Source: JANQJA01 sp047947185 (GTDB lineage: Bacteria; Pseudomonadota; Gammaproteobacteria; Pseudomonadales; Azotimanducaceae). From it: DNA of 64,000 nt. Below are positions 61,100 to 64,000 of the stretch, piece by piece. The translations under genes and the position numbers were made by a program. Positions within the stretch are counted from its first letter, which is position 1. Each line of letters starts with the position of its first letter. The stretch covers positions 248,001 to 312,000 of the forward strand of contig CP170502.1 of the NCBI GenBank assembly GCA_047947185.1, in the 5' to 3' direction. The notes under the pieces are model-generated. The model saw only the letters and a program-made list of their open reading frames with translations. It made no database searches and was not told the origin of the DNA.

Positions 61100-62251
61100 A
61101 TGGCACTCGATAAAGAGACTCTGGGCCAGTTGCTGGACACCATCGACAAGTTTGTCGAGAACCGCCTGAGACCACTGGAGTCCCAGGTTGGCATGGACGA
61201 TGCTATCCCCGATGACGTGATCGAGGAGATGAAAGCGCTGGGCCTGTTTGGCCTTACCATCCCGGAGGAATATGGCGGTCTCGGCCTCAACATGTCCGAG
61301 GAAGTGGCCGTGGCCCGGGCGTTTGGGCATACCTCACCAGCATTCCGGTCGGTGTTTGGTACCAATGTGGGCATAGGGTCCCAGGCGTTGATTATTGACG
61401 GGTCACACGAACAGAAACAGGCCTACCTGCCGAAGATGGCAACCGGCGAGTGTATTGGCTCTTTTTGCCTGACGGAACCTGAGTCAGGCTCGGATGCTGC
61501 GTCAGTACGCACCACGGCCCGCAAGGAAGGTGATTATTATCGATTGAACGGCACCAAGAGGTACATTACCAACGCCCCCAAAGCAGACCTGTTCACCGTG
61601 TTCGCCCGGACCAATCCGCAAGAGCCAGGAGCTCGTGGCGTTTCCGCTTTCCTGGTCAGCACCGACCTGGAGGGTATCAGCCTCGGATTACCCTATCGGA
61701 AGATGGGCCAACAGGGCACTTATGTCTGTGATGTGATGTTTGACGATGTGATGGTGCCCGCGGCCAACCTGCTTGGCGGCCGGGAAAATGTCGGCTTCGC
61801 CACGGCCATGAAAGTGCTCGACAAGGGCCGGCTTCATATCAGTGCGCTCAGTGTTGGTATTGCGGAGAGACTGATAGCAGACAGCCTGCGTTATGCACTT
61901 GAGCGCAAGCAGTTTGGTCAGCGTATTGCCGACTTTCAGCTCATTCAGGCAATGCTGGCTGACAGCCAGACCGAAGCCTACGCGGCTCGTTGCATGATTG
62001 ATGACGCGGCAAAAAGACGTGATGCGGGTGAAAACGTGGTGGCACTCGCGGCCAGCTGCAAGCTGTTTGCCACGGAGATGGTGGGTCGCGTGGCTGATCG
62101 CGCGGTCCAGATTCACGGTGGCGCCGGCTATGTGGAAGAGTATGGCATTGAGCGTTTCTACCGGGATGTTCGCCTGTTCCGGATATATGAAGGTACATCA
62201 CAAATCCAGCAGACTGTCATTGCCCGTGACATGATCAGGCGGGCTGAGTAA
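61100..62251 (+). CDS. Acyl-CoA dehydrogenase
   Basis: This 383-residue acyl-CoA dehydrogenase has FCLTEPESGSDAASVRT, GTKRYITNAPKADLF, RKQFGQRIADFQLIQAMLAD, IHGGAGYVEEYGIERFYRDV and the catalytic Glu in IYEGTSQIQ. It is of the short/medium-chain type, with substrate unknown. The ATG at 61100 follows GGGGAA; the frame is open upstream to 61004. It is divergent from gcdH, so both may serve one catabolic route. Confidence 0.93.
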   Translation: MALDKETLGQLLDTIDKFVENRLRPLESQVGMDDAIPDDVIEEMKALGLFGLTIPEEYGGLGLNMSEEVAVARAFGHTSPAFRSVFGTNVGIGSQALIIDGSHEQKQAYLPKMATGECIGSFCLTEPESGSDAASVRTTARKEGDYYRLNGTKRYITNAPKADLFTVFARTNPQEPGARGVSAFLVSTDLEGISLGLPYRKMGQQGTYVCDVMFDDVMVPAANLLGGRENVGFATAMKVLDKGRLHISALSVGIAERLIADSLRYALERKQFGQRIADFQLIQAMLADSQTEAYAARCMIDDAAKRRDAGENVVALAASCKLFATEMVGRVADRAVQIHGGAGYVEEYGIERFYRDVRLFRIYEGTSQIQQTVIARDMIRRAE

Positions 62252-62378
62252 GCGGGGCCCCGGGCCCGGCGAGATGCAGAGAAGCTTTTGTTGCTATTAT
62301 CCCGGGACACAACAGGAAAAACAGCCTTGATCCGGCCAGTCTGCAAACAGGGCCGGCGGCTAGCAACAGTACCGGAAG

Positions 62379-63203
62379 ATGAAAGGATATTCGACCCGAG
62401 AAGTCGCAGAATTGCTGGAGCTGTCCCCGGCGGTCATTCGTGACATCGCGCGTGGCGTGCTCGACCCCGACAAGGGCCCCAAGGGGCGTTACCGCTTCAG
62501 CTTCCAGGACATTATTGTACTGCGGACCGCCAAGGAACTGTTGGGGGCGGGTGTTCGCCGGTCGCGTATCAACCGGAGCCTGCTGTCGCTGCAGCAGCGC
62601 TTGCCGCAAAACCGGCCCCTGACAGCGCTTCGCATCAGCGGCGACGGCGGGCAGGTTGTGATCCGCGACCAGGAACAGGTCTATAACCCCGAGTCGGGCC
62701 AGTTCCACTTCAACTTCTCTGTGGCTGATCTTGCCGGCAGTGTCGCACCGCTGGCGCGCCGCGCCGTGGCAGATGCGTCCGCCTCGGAGGAACAGTTAAC
62801 CAGTGATGACTGGTTTGACCTGGGCGTCGACCTGGAAGCCGTGAGCCCTGATGACGCGCCGGCGGCTTATGAGCGTGCGCTTGAACTGGATCCCTCGCAT
62901 TCGGACGCCCATGTGAACCTGGGCAGGTTACAGCAGGAGTCTGGTGACTATACCAACGCGGAGCAACATTACCTGGCAGCACTCAGCACGGAACCCGATA
63001 ATGTCCTGGCGGCGTTTAACCTGGGTACATTGCTGGAGGACATGGGCAGAATCCACGATGCTATTGAAGCCTACAAACGTGCAGCCTCCTTTGCGGATGC
63101 GCACTACAATCTTTCCAGGCTTTATGAACTGATTGGCCAACACACCGAAGCCCTGAAACACCTGCGCACCTATCGAACGCTGATCGACCCCTCGCAGGGT
63201 TGA
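62379..63203 (+). CDS. MerR-like HTH domain fused to TPR repeats
   Basis: The 274-residue protein starts with a MerR-type winged helix, YSTREVAELLELSPAVIRDIARG and YRFSFQDIIVLRTAKELL (residues 4-55). A linker runs to about 140. Then come at least three tetratricopeptide repeats (PAAYERALELDPSHSDAHVNLGRL, NAEQHYLAALSTEPDNVLAAFNLG, DAIEAYKRAASFADAHYNL). It would bind DNA and partner proteins; the target is unknown. It precedes the second PilZ gene by 54 bases, which may link it to c-di-GMP signalling. The family is only loosely described. Confidence 0.85.
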   Translation: MKGYSTREVAELLELSPAVIRDIARGVLDPDKGPKGRYRFSFQDIIVLRTAKELLGAGVRRSRINRSLLSLQQRLPQNRPLTALRISGDGGQVVIRDQEQVYNPESGQFHFNFSVADLAGSVAPLARRAVADASASEEQLTSDDWFDLGVDLEAVSPDDAPAAYERALELDPSHSDAHVNLGRLQQESGDYTNAEQHYLAALSTEPDNVLAAFNLGTLLEDMGRIHDAIEAYKRAASFADAHYNLSRLYELIGQHTEALKHLRTYRTLIDPSQG

Positions 63204-63257
63204 AGTACCCTGTTGCAGCCCCTAAGATCGGCATCTCGGTTGCCAGGAAAACCTGCT

Positions 63258-63605
63258 ATGGATAAGCGCAGCGAGTCGCGAGTCTCTCACAACATCCGTT
63301 TTTTTGTGCATGTACATGAATGTCAGGAAGATCCTGACCTGGTGGGCGTTTCTGTCGCCTGCGAGGCGGTGGACTTCTCGCCCAGCGGGCTGCAGTTTCG
63401 CACCGACCAGCAACTGATTCCCGGCAGCCTCCTCAATATCACCATTGGTATTGGTGAGCCTTTTGCCATGTTTCTGCTTCGCGGTGAGATACGCTGGGTG
63501 CGCCCGCTGGAGGGCGAATGGGCAATGGGTATACTCCTGCAGCGTGTGGCCGGAACCGACATCGAACTCTGGGAAAACGGTTTCGACGCGCGATTCGCCG
63601 GTTAG
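63258..63605 (+). CDS. PilZ-domain protein, second copy
   Basis: The 115-residue protein begins MDKRSESRVSHNIRFFVHV, with RxxxR in RSESR. AVDFSPSGLQFRT supplies the D-x-S-x-x-G motif. It continues GEIRWVRPLEGEWAMGILLQ and ends GTDIELWENGF. It matches the protein at 30636 over its whole PilZ domain (EVRWTKRSGGGYELGVML, TDIDEWKQLY), so the two are paralogues. AGGA precedes the ATG at 63258. It likely binds cyclic di-GMP. Confidence 0.85.
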   Translation: MDKRSESRVSHNIRFFVHVHECQEDPDLVGVSVACEAVDFSPSGLQFRTDQQLIPGSLLNITIGIGEPFAMFLLRGEIRWVRPLEGEWAMGILLQRVAGTDIELWENGFDARFAG

Positions 63606-64000
63606 CCCCCCTGCCTGTCGAGTGCGCGCAAGGTCTGGAGCGCAACACGATACCCATCATTGACAGCCGCCAGGTTGACGGTTTCGGCCCTGTCTCGCCG
63701 GGTGTGAACAACACGAAGCCCTGCCCGGTCCAGCGAATGAAGATTGAGCACGGGCACACCAGCGCGCCGGAACACCCGCCAGTCACCCACCGTTTCAGGC
63801 AGATTGTTGCTGCGTACCGCAATTGCCATCAGCCTTGCTACCCGGTGCGCCTGACAGGCGAGTGTCGGATCGGACCTTCTGTCAATGGTCACCGGTCCCA
63901 GGCCCAGGGTATCGATATTGATCATTGCACGGAGATTTGCCGGGTTGATTGATCTCGCATAGTGCGCCGAGCCGATCATCCCGGGTTCTTCCTCTCCAAA
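63602..64000 (-). CDS. M28-family zinc peptidase, partial
   Basis: The right edge cuts the gene, leaving the C-terminal 132 residues. They begin with the metal motif FGEEEPGMIGSAHYAR, then MINIDTLGLGPV and the closing HSLDRAGLRVVHTRRDRAETV. These are the second half of an M28 aminopeptidase-type domain, with the glutamates of EEE as the general base and metal ligand. The missing part would carry the first histidine and aspartate ligands. It converges with the PilZ gene, overlapping by 4 bases. Confidence 0.85.
   Translation of the reverse strand, partial: FGEEEPGMIGSAHYARSINPANLRAMINIDTLGLGPVTIDRRSDPTLACQAHRVARLMAIAVRSNNLPETVGDWRVFRRAGVPVLNLHSLDRAGLRVVHTRRDRAETVNLAAVNDGYRVALQTLRALDRQGG

Overview
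This window is an ordinary, densely coded stretch of chromosome from a gammaproteobacterium with moderately high GC. Marine or aquatic heterotroph is my inference. The order gacA/uvrY - uvrC - pgsA - tRNA-Cys is a gammaproteobacterial signature. Class-specific relatives of E. coli YafV, YbdL, HemF, XthA, MnmH, DinB, CysS and RibE are all present. Five acyl-CoA dehydrogenases, an enoyl-CoA hydratase and a fused 2-oxoacid:ferredoxin oxidoreductase point to strong acyl-CoA and amino-acid catabolism. I see no insertion sequence, prophage, integron, CRISPR array or replication origin. The only decayed material is a class-III aminotransferase stub and two tRNA-Cys 5'-half copies.

Layout. 1-5.2 kb: a flavin-dependent oxidoreductase cut by the left edge, a small exported protein, then hemF, methionine aminotransferase and omega-amidase on the minus strand. 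3.9-14 kb: an acyl-CoA catabolic block with a citrate-lyase-like aldolase, three acyl-CoA dehydrogenases, a fused indolepyruvate-type oxidoreductase and a TetR regulator. A repeated ACAATTGT palindrome lies in the two control regions near the TetR gene. 14-16.6 kb: a Na+/H+ antiporter joined to a cyclic-nucleotide-binding domain, broken by one missing G in a G run. 16.6-26 kb (minus): a Gfo/Idh/MocA oxidoreductase with a toroid-like protein, then penicillin acylase, putA and mnmH coupled by tiny overlaps.

26-38.7 kb is housekeeping and small enzymes: zinc ribbon, MBL hydrolase, xthA, YceI, VanZ, pyrF, a PilZ protein behind a good sigma54-type promoter, cysS, ribE, ltaE, a PfkB kinase, a hexapeptide acyltransferase, a chloramphenicol-phosphotransferase-like kinase, a methyltransferase and a sirtuin. 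38.7-41.6 kb holds the most unusual operon: a CoxE-like VWA protein, a 172-residue histidine-kinase-like protein with a degenerate ATPase domain, and a PAS/REC protein whose own H-box has lost its histidine. 41.7-53.2 kb: a dicarboxylate/amino-acid symporter, enoyl-CoA hydratase, dinB, pyruvate kinase, a GlcD-like flavoprotein with an MFS transporter, an EamA transporter, tRNA-Leu, a TetR regulator, a glutathione transferase and a second exonuclease III.

53.2-64 kb: an S9 peptidase, tRNA-Cys with upstream tandem 5'-half copies, pgsA, uvrC, a family-5-like uracil-DNA glycosylase and a GacA/UvrY response regulator. A strong terminator follows, then glutaryl-CoA dehydrogenase with a divergent acyl-CoA dehydrogenase, a MerR-like HTH-TPR protein, a second PilZ protein and an M28 peptidase cut by the right edge. 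All functional calls rest on reading translated motifs and gene order; no database search was possible.
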